Source of the DNA: a virus
DNA: 64,000 bases
Reading direction: 5' to 3' (one strand)
IMG/VR virus record: IMGVR_UViG_3300032334_002567
Span: 1 to 64,000 of that record
Part shown: one piece after another, positions 17,389 through 25,572 of the stretch
Layout: every line of letters begins with the position of its first letter
How positions within the stretch are numbered: position 1 is the first letter of the stretch
Position numbers and translations under genes: made by a program
Notes under the pieces: model-generated
What the model saw: the letters and a program-made list of their open reading frames with translations, nothing else
The model's database searches: none
Told to the model about the DNA's origin: nothing

Positions 17389-18129
17389 ATGACAAAATCA
17401 ATAGTTTTAATGGGTGGAACTGGGAGTCGAATGGCCCCGGCCACCAGCTTTGTTAACAAGCACCTACTGCCCGTCTACTCTGGGCAAGGTGCCGTTCCGA
17501 TGCTTTACTATCCGATTGACACCCTAATCAAAACTGGGTCAAAAGAGATATTAGTTATTTCTTCCCGTGAGCACTGCGGCAGGATAATTGAGCACCTAGG
17601 GGATGGCTCACAGTGGGGAGCAGACTTTACCTATAAGATACAGGACACAACCAGAGTCCCTATGGGTATAGCTAGTGCCTTAAAATTGGCAGAAGATTTT
17701 ACCCGTGACGAACCATTCTTAGTAATTTTGGGAGACAACTTCTTTGAAGACTCATTTGCGAATGAATTAGAAAAAATATCTAAATCAAAAGTTAAAGCTG
17801 GCATATTCTTGAAAGAAGTAGAAGATCCAAAAAGATTTGGAGTATACGCAGATGGGGAAATACAAGAGAAGCCTAAGCGGCCAAAAAGTAATTTGGCAGT
17901 AACGGGCCTTTATTGGTACACGCCGCACGTATACGAAGTAGCTAACAAACTACAAGTTTCTGCTAGAGGAGAGCTAGAAATATCAGATATAAACCAACAT
18001 TACTGTAGGAACAAAGAAGTGAGTGTCGATTATATAAAAGGCTTTTGGAGCGATATGGGCACCCCTTTTAGCCTACAAAAAACACAAGAATTCATTCAAA
18101 AAAAGAATTACAGATTAAAACCTATTTAG
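17389..18129 (+). CDS. Sugar-1-phosphate nucleotidyltransferase (RmlA-like)
   Basis: 246 aa. The signature GGTGSR (residues 9-14), KHLLPVY (24-30), LGDNFFED with metal-binding D116, and a later EKP motif match glucose-1-phosphate thymidylyltransferase. It would make dTDP- or UDP-sugar from NTP and a sugar phosphate. It is shorter than RmlA (~290 aa) and lacks the C-terminal tetramer-contact region. The first third of the gene is visibly richer in G and C than the surrounding phage DNA, which suggests a recent bacterial origin. It converges with the AAA+ gene by 8 bp. Confidence 0.85.
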   Translation: MTKSIVLMGGTGSRMAPATSFVNKHLLPVYSGQGAVPMLYYPIDTLIKTGSKEILVISSREHCGRIIEHLGDGSQWGADFTYKIQDTTRVPMGIASALKLAEDFTRDEPFLVILGDNFFEDSFANELEKISKSKVKAGIFLKEVEDPKRFGVYADGEIQEKPKRPKSNLAVTGLYWYTPHVYEVANKLQVSARGELEISDINQHYCRNKEVSVDYIKGFWSDMGTPFSLQKTQEFIQKKNYRLKPI

Positions 18130-19342
18130 GCTCATTGAAGTTCTCTTCGGCTTTTTGAACCGCATACCAGTCTCTCTGATATGAACCGTCAAGAAGCCCG
18201 TCGCCTCCAGCTAAATAGCTACGAACTATTCTCGGGTCAGTGGCACCAAGTTTAGCTGCCAAGTCTACGGCTGGCTTAATCCAGTCATGGTTTCCACCCT
18301 TCTCCAAAATTTCTTTTTCCAAAATTTGGTAAAGGATATCTTGTGTAGGACGAGGATAGTAAATTTGCGTTACACAACGGCTTGACAAGGCACCGGCTTC
18401 TGAGCCATCTGATCCCATCATTTTGTCAAACAAAACCTTATTGTTAACAGTACAAATAAACAATATTTTCAAAGACCTAAGCTGGTTAACTCTAAAGTTA
18501 ACCTTTCTAATTTCACCACGATCATCTAAGGCTCCCAACCAAATTTTTAAAGCCTCTGGCTCTGCTTTCTCAGCTTCTTCCATAAAAACCAATGGAGGGA
18601 TCTCTGAGAGGTCAGAAAAGAAGAGTTTCTCTAAACCAGCCTTTGTTGTACTAGTTGCGTCAAGCTTTAAGACCGCATCCTTGCCGAACATTTGTTCAAG
18701 GCTGAACATGGTTGTGGTTTTCCCACATCCAGCGTGTCCAAAAAGAACAGCATGGTTTCTGCTGTCGCCATTTGTTTCATGTGCCCTTTTTATATTTCGA
18801 AGAATGAGTCGTATCTGGGGGTTCACGCCATAGAGGTGCTTCCAAGCAGGATGATTGCTAATATGATCATCGCTCTTGTCGCCTAAAAGCTCTTGGGGAA
18901 CCTTCAAATCACTCCAAGTTTTAACTTTGCCTAAAGGCTGAACTTCTCTGACGTTGTTAGCCATTTTTTCATTTTGTAAAACTTGTTGCAGAACTTGGTC
19001 GGGGACTTCGCTGCTGCCTTTGCTAGAATCCTCAACTACCACCCAAGGACTTTCACCAAATTTACTTGCAGACCCAGACTGCTGAATCATGGCTCTGATA
19101 TCTTGCCATTGTTTAAATTCAGCTTCGCCACCAACCTGTCCTGCTTCTTTTTTAAGGGTGATCTCGTAACGATAAACCCATTGACCATTTCTTTCAAATG
19201 GCTCTACAGTGGGAGCGTCTGCGGCCCATGTTTTACCACGGGCACCGGCAATCCCACGGGAAATAATATACTCAATTTGAGAAATTATCTTCGAATTACT
19301 TGGTCTTTTAGATAATGTGCGTTCTAAAACCAATTTATACAT
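18122..19342 (-). CDS. AAA+ ATPase
   Basis: 406 aa. The AAA+ core begins near residue 195: Walker A GHAGCGKTT (202-210), a Walker B variant LVFMEEAE (251-258, with E in place of the usual D), sensor 1 at N300 in FICTVNN, and an arginine finger candidate R322 in SSRC. This resembles RFC/RuvB-type loaders. The N-terminal 190 residues form a separate domain of unknown family with a W/Y-rich strand region. It could be a clamp-loader-like or protein-remodelling factor. GC content is higher than its neighbours. The ribosome binding site is weak. Confidence 0.78.
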   Translation of the reverse strand: MYKLVLERTLSKRPSNSKIISQIEYIISRGIAGARGKTWAADAPTVEPFERNGQWVYRYEITLKKEAGQVGGEAEFKQWQDIRAMIQQSGSASKFGESPWVVVEDSSKGSSEVPDQVLQQVLQNEKMANNVREVQPLGKVKTWSDLKVPQELLGDKSDDHISNHPAWKHLYGVNPQIRLILRNIKRAHETNGDSRNHAVLFGHAGCGKTTTMFSLEQMFGKDAVLKLDATSTTKAGLEKLFFSDLSEIPPLVFMEEAEKAEPEALKIWLGALDDRGEIRKVNFRVNQLRSLKILFICTVNNKVLFDKMMGSDGSEAGALSSRCVTQIYYPRPTQDILYQILEKEILEKGGNHDWIKPAVDLAAKLGATDPRIVRSYLAGGDGLLDGSYQRDWYAVQKAEENFNEPK

Positions 19343-19436
19343 TGTCTTTTGCGTCCTTGTGTATAATTAGCAGGAAACAAAGACAAGTATAGCAGAAAAA
19401 TTTGGCTTGTAAACCAACCCAAATTTTAACTTTAAA

Positions 19437-19922
19437 TTAGCCTAGAATAATTTCAAGACCATCTAAAGGAGATTCATTTAGCAAAACATCAGTTTTTGGA
19501 GATGAATCTGTGGAGTCGTTCATTGGTTGAACGGCAGAATTTCCATCTACAAGAACGTGTTCTACTTTTCCTTGATTTGTCACTGTATCTGGTTGGTCTA
19601 GAATCAACTTCTTTTCATTCATATTGCATTCCTCATTTATGATTGGATCTACATTATTAGTAGGGTTAGTTTTAGGTAGTATCTCTTCTACTAATTTTAA
19701 CAAATTCATTGGTGGTCCAACCCAATTCATGTAGTAACTATCTCCTTGAAATCTCTTTCTTGGAGAAACAGATCTAACCCCGCTGGATGTGGGTTTGGGT
19801 AAAGTCAGATCACCATCTGTGTTATTTTCATATATATAAATTCCGCTTCCGGTCATATTATTCTTGAATTTATCGGCTCGTAACTCTTTTTTTTGTTCTC
19901 TAGTTAATTTTTTTCTTCTCAT
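19437..19922 (-). CDS. Hypothetical protein, mostly disordered
   Basis: 161 aa. The N-terminus is very basic (MRRKKLTREQKKELRADKF), then a short conserved-looking core (FQGDSYYMNWVGPPMNLLKLVEEIL, in outline), then a long Asn/Asp/Ser/Pro-rich acidic tail. This suggests a nucleic-acid- or protein-binding peptide rather than an enzyme. The ribosome binding site is weak. It diverges from a winged-helix protein across 70 bp that contains a TATAAT-like hexamer. Confidence 0.5.
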   Translation of the reverse strand: MRRKKLTREQKKELRADKFKNNMTGSGIYIYENNTDGDLTLPKPTSSGVRSVSPRKRFQGDSYYMNWVGPPMNLLKLVEEILPKTNPTNNVDPIINEECNMNEKKLILDQPDTVTNQGKVEHVLVDGNSAVQPMNDSTDSSPKTDVLLNESPLDGLEIILG

Positions 19923-19991
19923 TTTATTTTCTTTTGGGGTTAAAGCGTATAATTATTATAGTACGAAACAAATAAAAGAGAAAGGGTAAAA

Positions 19992-20324
19992 ATGAGCAAG
20001 CAAAAGACTCCACCAAAGTGGATCGACGTATATCCACAAGGAACAAAAGAGGGAGATGAAGAACAAGGTGTTTTTATTTGCTTAGCAAGGAATCTTAAAT
20101 GGACTTATAGATCAGTTGCCCAGATAGCAAAAGAAACAAATCTTACGAAGGAAAGAGTAGAAGAAATACTATCAAAATACTGGAAAAGAAATATGGTCTT
20201 CCAGAATCCTACAAATGAAGACCATTGGGCGTATTGGGAGCGTGTACCTGAGTTATTGCCTAAAGAGCAAAAGTCGGTAACCAGAGAAGATCAAGACCAA
20301 AGAGTAAACAGCTTAAAGCCTTAA
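19992..20324 (+). CDS. Winged-helix/HTH-like small protein
   Basis: 110 aa with an AAAGGG ribosome binding site. Residues ~28-75 form a helix-turn-helix/winged-helix pattern (YRSVAQIAKETNLTKERVEEIL) followed by a wing-like strand segment (NMVFQNP..HWAYWERV). It may regulate transcription of phage or host genes. It ends 2 bp from a convergent capsid-targeting-type gene. Confidence 0.6.
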   Translation: MSKQKTPPKWIDVYPQGTKEGDEEQGVFICLARNLKWTYRSVAQIAKETNLTKERVEEILSKYWKRNMVFQNPTNEDHWAYWERVPELLPKEQKSVTREDQDQRVNSLKP

Positions 20325-20325
20325 C

Positions 20326-20532
20326 TCAGCCCTTTCTATCAGGCTTATGATTTCCCATCTTCTGCATAGCATCGGCAGCTATTGGCATAAAGTAGGCATC
20401 TGGATATTGCTGGCGAGCATAAGCATCTGGGTATGCCCAGTGTGCGATACCAGCACGATGTGTCTTTTCTTCCACTTGGTACAAGGGAAGCTCTCTTTTT
20501 GATTCTCCAGCCCATTGAATGAATGTCTTCAT
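20326..20532 (-). CDS. Small protein with capsid-targeting-type N-terminus
   Basis: 68 aa with a good AAGGAAATT ribosome binding site. The start MKTFIQWAGE-S closely parallels the T4 targeting peptide, with a candidate cleavage after A-G-E. The remaining ~58 residues are His/Tyr/Ala-rich (YPDAYARQQYPDAYF duplicates YPDAY). It is likely packaged in the head and cut to a short peptide. Function is unknown. Confidence 0.55.
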   Translation of the reverse strand: MKTFIQWAGESKRELPLYQVEEKTHRAGIAHWAYPDAYARQQYPDAYFMPIAADAMQKMGNHKPDRKG

Positions 20533-20552
20533 AATTTCCTTACTTTAAGTGT

Positions 20553-20564
20553 ACTAGTACTAGT
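20553..20564. promoter_or_regulatory. 12-bp palindrome in a divergent promoter gap
   Basis: ACTAGTACTAGT is a perfect palindrome midway between the starts of two divergent genes (20532 minus, 20598 plus). The placement fits an operator for a dimeric regulator such as one of the HTH proteins in this window. No second copy was noticed nearby. Confidence 0.3.
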
Positions 20565-20597
20565 TTATTATATGTATGTTCTAACTTGAAATTTTAA

Positions 20598-21257
20598 ATG
20601 AATATTTCCAAAGTAAAATTAGAACCAATTGAACAGTCTCATATAAAAGAGCTTGCAGAAAGCTTTTTTATAAAATGTTCTTTTTGTGAAAAAAGATGCA
20701 AGAACACCTATGAAACTGCAGAATTATTAATAAGACTATCAGGGGACCAAGGATTTTTCTGCCCTTTTTGTATTAGAAATGGATTTAATACAAAAAATAG
20801 CAGAAATATATTGGTGCTAAGCTTTAGGAGCTTAGTAGGATATTGCTACCTAGAAAGAGGACAGATTAAAGACGAAAAAATAATTTCTAACCAAATTACA
20901 AAGCTTGTAGAAAAACACACAAAAATAGGTTTAATGAACCCTATTTTTTACTATGATTCAGAAACTATGCTTTGGTTTATTAATTTTGAAAAAGTAGGTA
21001 ATACAAGAAAAAAAGTTTCTATAGAAGAGATAAATCAAACAATACAAAAGATACTAGAATGTTTTTTGCAACAAGATTCTTTATCTGATGCCGATATAGA
21101 ATCTGTATACCAAAAGTACAAAAAAGCTATAGAGATATTTTACTCCAAAAGACGCAGACCAAACAAAAAAAGAATGCTGATACCTACTTTGGGGCTAGAG
21201 ATAAAATCTAATGTGAATATAAGAAATTTTACTTGGAATATAACAAAATGTTACTAG
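20598..21257 (+). CDS. Zinc-ribbon-containing hypothetical protein
   Basis: 219 aa. Residues ~27-58 hold a four-cysteine zinc site: CSFC near residue 27 with another Cys at KRC, and FCPFC near 53-57. The C-terminal half is helical and ends in a basic stretch (SKRRRPNKKRM). A role as a phage transcription or replication accessory factor is possible. No family is recognised. The ribosome binding site is not obvious. Confidence 0.6.
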   Translation: MNISKVKLEPIEQSHIKELAESFFIKCSFCEKRCKNTYETAELLIRLSGDQGFFCPFCIRNGFNTKNSRNILVLSFRSLVGYCYLERGQIKDEKIISNQITKLVEKHTKIGLMNPIFYYDSETMLWFINFEKVGNTRKKVSIEEINQTIQKILECFLQQDSLSDADIESVYQKYKKAIEIFYSKRRRPNKKRMLIPTLGLEIKSNVNIRNFTWNITKCY

Positions 21258-21280
21258 ATTAAATCAAAGAAGGGGAAAAA

Positions 21281-21508
21281 ATGGACAACACACTATCAGT
21301 AAAAATAACACAAGCTAAGAATGGAACCTACGAAGGAACTGTGAGCATTTCTGGTCTGAGGCCAACAAAATTAATTAGAAAGTCAGATGGTAAGACTAAT
21401 TTTCCAAATAAGTCCTCTATAGGCGGGGCAGCTAGAAACCTAGCTAAGTCACTAGGGTTTACTGATGTGGAGATTTCAGACGGAACAAAAAAAGCAGCTT
21501 TACAATGA
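21281..21508 (+). CDS. Small hypothetical protein
   Basis: 75 aa with a good AAGGGG ribosome binding site, 24 bp after the zinc-ribbon gene. It has a beta-hairpin-like N-terminus (LSVKITQAKNGTYEGTVSISG) and a short helical C-terminus. No family is recognised. It converges with the next gene by 9 bp. Confidence 0.55.
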   Translation: MDNTLSVKITQAKNGTYEGTVSISGLRPTKLIRKSDGKTNFPNKSSIGGAARNLAKSLGFTDVEISDGTKKAALQ

Positions 21509-21784
21509 ATTTACAATTTCCAAACCCTTGACAGGATTAATTTCGTTCAAAAACTTCAAACTTCTTTTGGCTTCTTGCACATTTGGAAAGAATCTAAGTA
21601 TTTTTTCTGCTTTGTCATAGAGATTGTCTAATTGATTCTTTTCATATTGGTCTGAGTCGGGCGGATAAGCTGCTCTTTCTTGTTCATCGTAATAAAAAGC
21701 GTGAAATAGCATTCTTGCAACTTCTTCGATATCTTTTTGGTAGGCCAGGTTTTTATCTAGTATTTCTTGGTTCATATTTGCCAT
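21500..21784 (-). CDS. Small helical hypothetical protein
   Basis: 94 aa with a strong AAAGGAG ribosome binding site. It is wholly alpha-helical and acidic. No motif is recognised. It diverges from the 54-aa Cys protein across 54 bp that probably carries promoters for both. Confidence 0.55.
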   Translation of the reverse strand: MANMNQEILDKNLAYQKDIEEVARMLFHAFYYDEQERAAYPPDSDQYEKNQLDNLYDKAEKILRFFPNVQEAKRSLKFLNEINPVKGLEIVNSL

Positions 21785-21838
21785 TATATCTCCTTTACAA
21801 TACCATAGTATATTTCATTTTTTTTTGATATATACAAT

Positions 21839-22003
21839 ATGGGAGAAAACAAAAAAAATGCAGTGGTAAAAAAAGGATGCGGCTGCGGCGGCAAGGCATT
21901 TAAGGCTTCTGAATTTTCTGTACAAGAGCACAAAAAGCAAGAATTATTAAATAGACTGAAAAAAAACAACATATATAAATCAAGAAACAAAATGTTTATG
22001 TGA
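21839..22003 (+). CDS. 54-aa protein with a CGCGG cysteine motif
   Basis: This short frame (ATG 21839 to TGA 22003) carries KKGCGCGGKA near residues 11-20, then a basic helix. Its neighbour, starting 9 bp later, also has a GCGC motif at its start (MGCGCNK), which supports both as real and related in style. A CxC pair could bind metal or form a redox site. The ribosome binding site is unclear. Confidence 0.5.
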   Translation: MGENKKNAVVKKGCGCGGKAFKASEFSVQEHKKQELLNRLKKNNIYKSRNKMFM

Positions 22004-22011
22004 GGAAAAAA

Positions 22012-22263
22012 ATGGGATGTGGATGTAACAAATCAAGGCTGAGCAATAGAACAACTGGAATTAGAAGTGGATTAATTTCTAATAACACAAATAAGCAGAA
22101 CGCAGTAGTTGCTGGTGTACGAACTATAAATAATAGTGTTCAAACAAGAAACTCGGGCAAAGCTCCGAAAGCCCAAGTAAACAATAATGGAATTACATCA
22201 GAAAAAAGAAGGATACAGGCTCTTAGAAGAGAAGCTATACTTAAAAAATCTGGAAAAATTTAA
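22012..22263 (+). CDS. Small basic protein starting MGCGCNK
   Basis: 83 aa from ATG 22012, with TGAGGA just upstream overlapping the previous stop; an in-frame GTG at 22000 is less likely. The CxC motif is at residues 3-5. The rest is Asn/Arg/Lys-rich and likely disordered, ending in a basic helix. Small phage proteins with this kind of N-terminus are familiar to me as unannotated genes in T4-like genomes; function is unknown. Confidence 0.55.
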   Translation: MGCGCNKSRLSNRTTGIRSGLISNNTNKQNAVVAGVRTINNSVQTRNSGKAPKAQVNNNGITSEKRRIQALRREAILKKSGKI

Positions 22264-23090
22264 TTTTCTGCCATGTTGATTGATTGCTTGTAATAAGGTA
22301 ATTCCCAATTAGTTGGGTCTATACACAGATTAATTCCCACGCCAGACATATCCCATTCCATATAAATATTTTCTTCCGGCCATGTTATTCTTAAAGACGT
22401 TGGAATAATGACTCCGAACTTATCACATCTTTTAAATGACTTAAACTCTACACTAGCTAATAAGCTTCCATCCTCACGATAAAGATACTTTCCAGCTATG
22501 GCATTTATTTTAGGGTCCAATAAAGTAATTATAAATACGTTTTCACCTAAAGCACTCACTTTATACTGAATGATGCCTTGAAGAAATCCACACTTAACAA
22601 ATTCAATGTTTTTTTCTGGTAATTGAGTGATACCAAAAGATTCTAAAAGCCAGTCTGGGTTGAGCGGTGTTTTTAACATCGTCTTATCTAAATCTTTGTG
22701 GTGAGCATAAAACAATGCAGGCGGGTTCATTCTTTTAGACCAAAACCAAAAAAAGTCTTCATTAGAACCTATATCCATTTCTTGTCCGAACAGACCGTGA
22801 CTTATAAAAATCCTAAGAAATTTATCCTTTTGAAAAAATAATTTTCCCTTTGCCCTAATTGTGAGTTTTTGTGAAAATTGTATCTTTATATCCGTATAAT
22901 ATAAGCTTTTGACTCTTGAATTTGCATTATTAACAGACCTAATCAGTGACAAGGTGCCTAAGTCATCATTTTTAGAAGCCTCCGACAAATTCTCTAGAGG
23001 ATGATTATATTTATTTTTTAGGCTCAGACTCAAAAAAAGATAGATATAAACCAAGGAGAGCAATAGTGCTAATAGTTTAATTATTTTCAT
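22260..23090 (-). CDS. Membrane-anchored LolA/LolB-like protein
   Basis: 276 aa. A strong N-terminal hydrophobic segment (residues 4-25) acts as an uncleaved signal anchor. The remainder (~65-265) is a beta-rich domain whose sequence pattern (IRAKGKLFFQKDKFLRI, GQEMDIGSNEDFFWFW) resembles the lipoprotein-carrier LolA/LolB fold, which binds acyl chains in diderm bacteria. In a phage this could interfere with lipoprotein traffic or alter the envelope. The assignment rests on pattern similarity and needs profile comparison. It converges with the MGCGC gene by 4 bp. Confidence 0.45.
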   Translation of the reverse strand: MKIIKLLALLLSLVYIYLFLSLSLKNKYNHPLENLSEASKNDDLGTLSLIRSVNNANSRVKSLYYTDIKIQFSQKLTIRAKGKLFFQKDKFLRIFISHGLFGQEMDIGSNEDFFWFWSKRMNPPALFYAHHKDLDKTMLKTPLNPDWLLESFGITQLPEKNIEFVKCGFLQGIIQYKVSALGENVFIITLLDPKINAIAGKYLYREDGSLLASVEFKSFKRCDKFGVIIPTSLRITWPEENIYMEWDMSGVGINLCIDPTNWELPYYKQSINMAEN

Positions 23091-23167
23091 TAATAAGCTT
23101 TAAAATATTTGGTAACAGACATATATAACGTACCACACCACATAATAGAAATAAGAAGAGAGGAAAA

Positions 23168-24493
23168 ATGTTATCTTACAAACAATGGAAATCAATAAAT
23201 GAATCCGTTCTACCGAGTTTTACTCTCGGACTATCAAACCCTTTGAACTTGGGCATAAAAGCACAAGGAGGAGTCGAACTTGATGAAGCCGGTCACGGCC
23301 ACCACAAAAAGAAAAAAGATAACAAAGAAGAACCAGAAGTCGAAGTAGATGTTAAAGAAGATGATGAAAAATGTAAGTGTGGTAAAAAATGTGGTATGAA
23401 ATGTGGAAAAATGTCTAAGAAGAAAATGTGGTCAGACGAAGATGATCAAGAAGATGAAGAAGAAGATCATGACGAAGATTCTGAAGAAGAATCCGAAGAA
23501 GAAGATCACGACGAAGATTCTGAAGAAGAATCCGAAGAAGAAGATCACGACGAAGATTCTGAAGAAGATGCTGAGGAGATGAAGTTCAGCAAAAAATCTA
23601 AGAAAAAAATGCTAAAAGGCAACCAGCACAAACTAGATGCCAATCATAATGGAAAAATAGATGCAGAAGATTTTAAGATTCTAAAAAGCAAGAAAAAGAA
23701 AATGGGTTCAGATAGCGTACAAAAACAAATAGACTACCATAAAGAAGTTGGATCTGATGGGATGCCCGATACTCCAGCAAAGGGTAAAACGATAAACAGC
23801 AATAAAAACTTCAGAGGCGGAAATGATTACCAACATCCATATGCCAAAAACATGAAGAAGATGAAGAATAAAATGAAAAAAGAAGAAACAGAATGGTGGA
23901 CAAGCGTACAAAATATGTTAGGGGCTGATCCCAACACCAAATTCAACGACGGATGGACAGAATATCAGTCTGACTCGCTGTTTACGCCAGTTGATACAAA
24001 TTCTTTAACACAAGCAATTAGACCAGACGGTGAGCCTGCTCCCGGCGAAGTAGGCTTTGCTCCACAAGGAAGAATGAATAGCTTTGCAAACGCAGAAGTT
24101 ACAGAAGCAATGGACTTGGATCTTGGAAAAGCTGAGGTGCCACACAGAAGGGCCCTAATACAAGATCCTAAACTAGGTGATCTAGTTAGCACTGCAACAG
24201 CACTAAAAGCTCATCAAAATAACTTAAGTAAAAATGATGATGGAATAGTTCATGATGAAAAGAAAAAACCAGTTTGGATAAAAACTGGTGATTCTGATCA
24301 TCGTGTTTTGGGTAACCCACTAACAAAAGAACCAGTATTATATCTAACTAGAAGTGATGCAAATGCAGCTGCAGCCTTAAAGGGCGGAAGAGCAATGAGA
24401 TCACATGGTGGTTACATATTAGTAAAACATGCCGTACCTGAAAAATCACAGTACGGCCTAGGATTCAGCTCAGATCAATGGGACTTGGCCTGA
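23168..24493 (+). CDS. Acidic, EF-hand-containing protein with capsid-targeting-type N-terminus
   Basis: 441 aa with an AGAGAGGA ribosome binding site. MLSYKQWKSINE-S matches the targeting consensus with an I-N-E site. Residues ~65-80 hold a Cys/Lys cluster (KCKCGKKCGMKCGK), likely metal-binding. Residues ~88-138 are a very acidic stretch built from a 13-residue repeat. An EF-hand-type calcium loop, DANHNGKIDAED, spans residues 157-168. The C-terminal ~200 residues are globular and unrecognised. It may be a head-internal protein that manages divalent ions or DNA contacts. The 3' end overlaps the convergent epimerase by 19 bp. Confidence 0.65.
   Translation: MLSYKQWKSINESVLPSFTLGLSNPLNLGIKAQGGVELDEAGHGHHKKKKDNKEEPEVEVDVKEDDEKCKCGKKCGMKCGKMSKKKMWSDEDDQEDEEEDHDEDSEEESEEEDHDEDSEEESEEEDHDEDSEEDAEEMKFSKKSKKKMLKGNQHKLDANHNGKIDAEDFKILKSKKKKMGSDSVQKQIDYHKEVGSDGMPDTPAKGKTINSNKNFRGGNDYQHPYAKNMKKMKNKMKKEETEWWTSVQNMLGADPNTKFNDGWTEYQSDSLFTPVDTNSLTQAIRPDGEPAPGEVGFAPQGRMNSFANAEVTEAMDLDLGKAEVPHRRALIQDPKLGDLVSTATALKAHQNNLSKNDDGIVHDEKKKPVWIKTGDSDHRVLGNPLTKEPVLYLTRSDANAAAALKGGRAMRSHGGYILVKHAVPEKSQYGLGFSSDQWDLA
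23465..23581. repeat. 39-bp tandem repeat, 3 copies, coding for an acidic 13-mer
   Basis: Copies begin at 23465, 23504 and 23543 and differ by only a few bases; the last diverges at its end. Each encodes D-H-D-E-D-S-E-E-E-S-E-E-E or a near variant. The in-frame unit allows length change in the acidic region without a frameshift. Confidence 0.85.
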
Positions 24494-25374
24494 TTTTTTA
24501 CAACAACTCTTTTGAGATCTTCGATACCATCCTCAACTAAATATTGAGGATGGTATTTTAGTTTATTCCTAGCTTTTTCAATATTTACAACTACCTCACC
24601 TTGGTACTTATCTGTATTGAGAGTGGGGTATTCTGGGCGAATGTTTTTCTTCATTTTTCTATTTATTATTTCTACAATTTTAGCGGCAGTTAAACTATTT
24701 CCTGATCCTATATTGAAGATGTCTACCCCCTTATACTTACTTGCCAAAAACATAGCATTAATAACATCTTTTACATACACCCAGTCCTTTACTATATCCT
24801 TGCCAAAAATCTTTACACTTTCATCTTTATAAATTGATTTAAAAAGTCTATTGACAAGGCTAGCAGATTTTCCTTTATGCGACTCATGAGTCCCAAAAAC
24901 CTCTGTGAGTCTCAATCCAACGCAACTAATTTTATTTCTATTTGAAAAATCACTTGCAAAATCTTCAAACATGGTTTTTGATTTTGCACAAAAGTTTATA
25001 GGATTTAAAGTCTGGGACTCTAGAAAAGGTGTTGGTGAATTACCATAGACAGAAACAGATGAAGCATAAATAAATTGAGTGCAACCTCTTTCTGCCGCTT
25101 TTTTAAACATAGAAATTGGCATATGATAATTAGCATAAAGAATATTGTCTTCTTTTTCATTTGGATCGTCTATTGATGCTAAATGAAAAAATGCATCAAT
25201 GTGTGAGATGTCTTCCCAAGATACTTTTGAACCTGTGTAAAATTCTTGGCAAGTAATTTTATTTTCGTCTTTTCTTCCAAGAGCAATTATTCTATAACCT
25301 TCTTGGTACAACTTGTTGCATAGGTGAAAACCAATGAATCCAGTTGCCCCAGTGACAAATACGTTTTTTATCAT
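24475..25374 (-). CDS. NAD-dependent epimerase/dehydratase (extended SDR) lacking the catalytic Tyr
   Basis: 299 aa. The Rossmann GATGFIG motif is at residues 9-15, a Ser-rich YASSVSVYG strand is at 103-111, and the substrate half has NIGSG near residue 231, as in UDP-glucose 4-epimerase and heptose epimerases. The YxxxK catalytic pair reads C129-A-K-S-K133: the Tyr codon is TGT. The enzyme may be inactive as a classical epimerase, or use another base. It would belong with the nucleotidyltransferase and glycosyltransferases in a sugar pathway. No strong ribosome binding site is seen. Confidence 0.82.
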   Translation of the reverse strand: MIKNVFVTGATGFIGFHLCNKLYQEGYRIIALGRKDENKITCQEFYTGSKVSWEDISHIDAFFHLASIDDPNEKEDNILYANYHMPISMFKKAAERGCTQFIYASSVSVYGNSPTPFLESQTLNPINFCAKSKTMFEDFASDFSNRNKISCVGLRLTEVFGTHESHKGKSASLVNRLFKSIYKDESVKIFGKDIVKDWVYVKDVINAMFLASKYKGVDIFNIGSGNSLTAAKIVEIINRKMKKNIRPEYPTLNTDKYQGEVVVNIEKARNKLKYHPQYLVEDGIEDLKRVVVKNQAKSH

Positions 25375-25413
25375 TTGAAAACCCTTGTACTATCATTATA
25401 GCAAAAAACCGTC

Positions 25414-25572
25414 ATGAAGCTACGAAATTTTTGGCTAAACCGGATAAATGAGAAAAGTATTTTTAAAGTAATAGAATGGGCACACAAAAATAATAGAAAG
25501 ATTAAAACATTAGAAATTATGGAAATAATTGATGCTTTAAAGTCCTACATAAGGGATTCTTTGCACGCATGA
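25414..25572 (+). CDS. 52-aa hypothetical protein upstream of the PrimPol-like gene
   Basis: A short frame from ATG 25414 whose TGA overlaps the next ATG (ATGA at 25569-25572), the usual coupling seen throughout this genome. The product is basic, Trp-containing and helical. No ribosome binding site is obvious, so support is mainly the coupling. Confidence 0.45.
   Translation: MKLRNFWLNRINEKSIFKVIEWAHKNNRKIKTLEIMEIIDALKSYIRDSLHA

Noticed and set aside
23465-23581. Tandem 39-bp repeat as a CRISPR-like or origin iteron array
   Set aside because: The copies are contiguous without spacers and code for an acidic repeat in a real gene.
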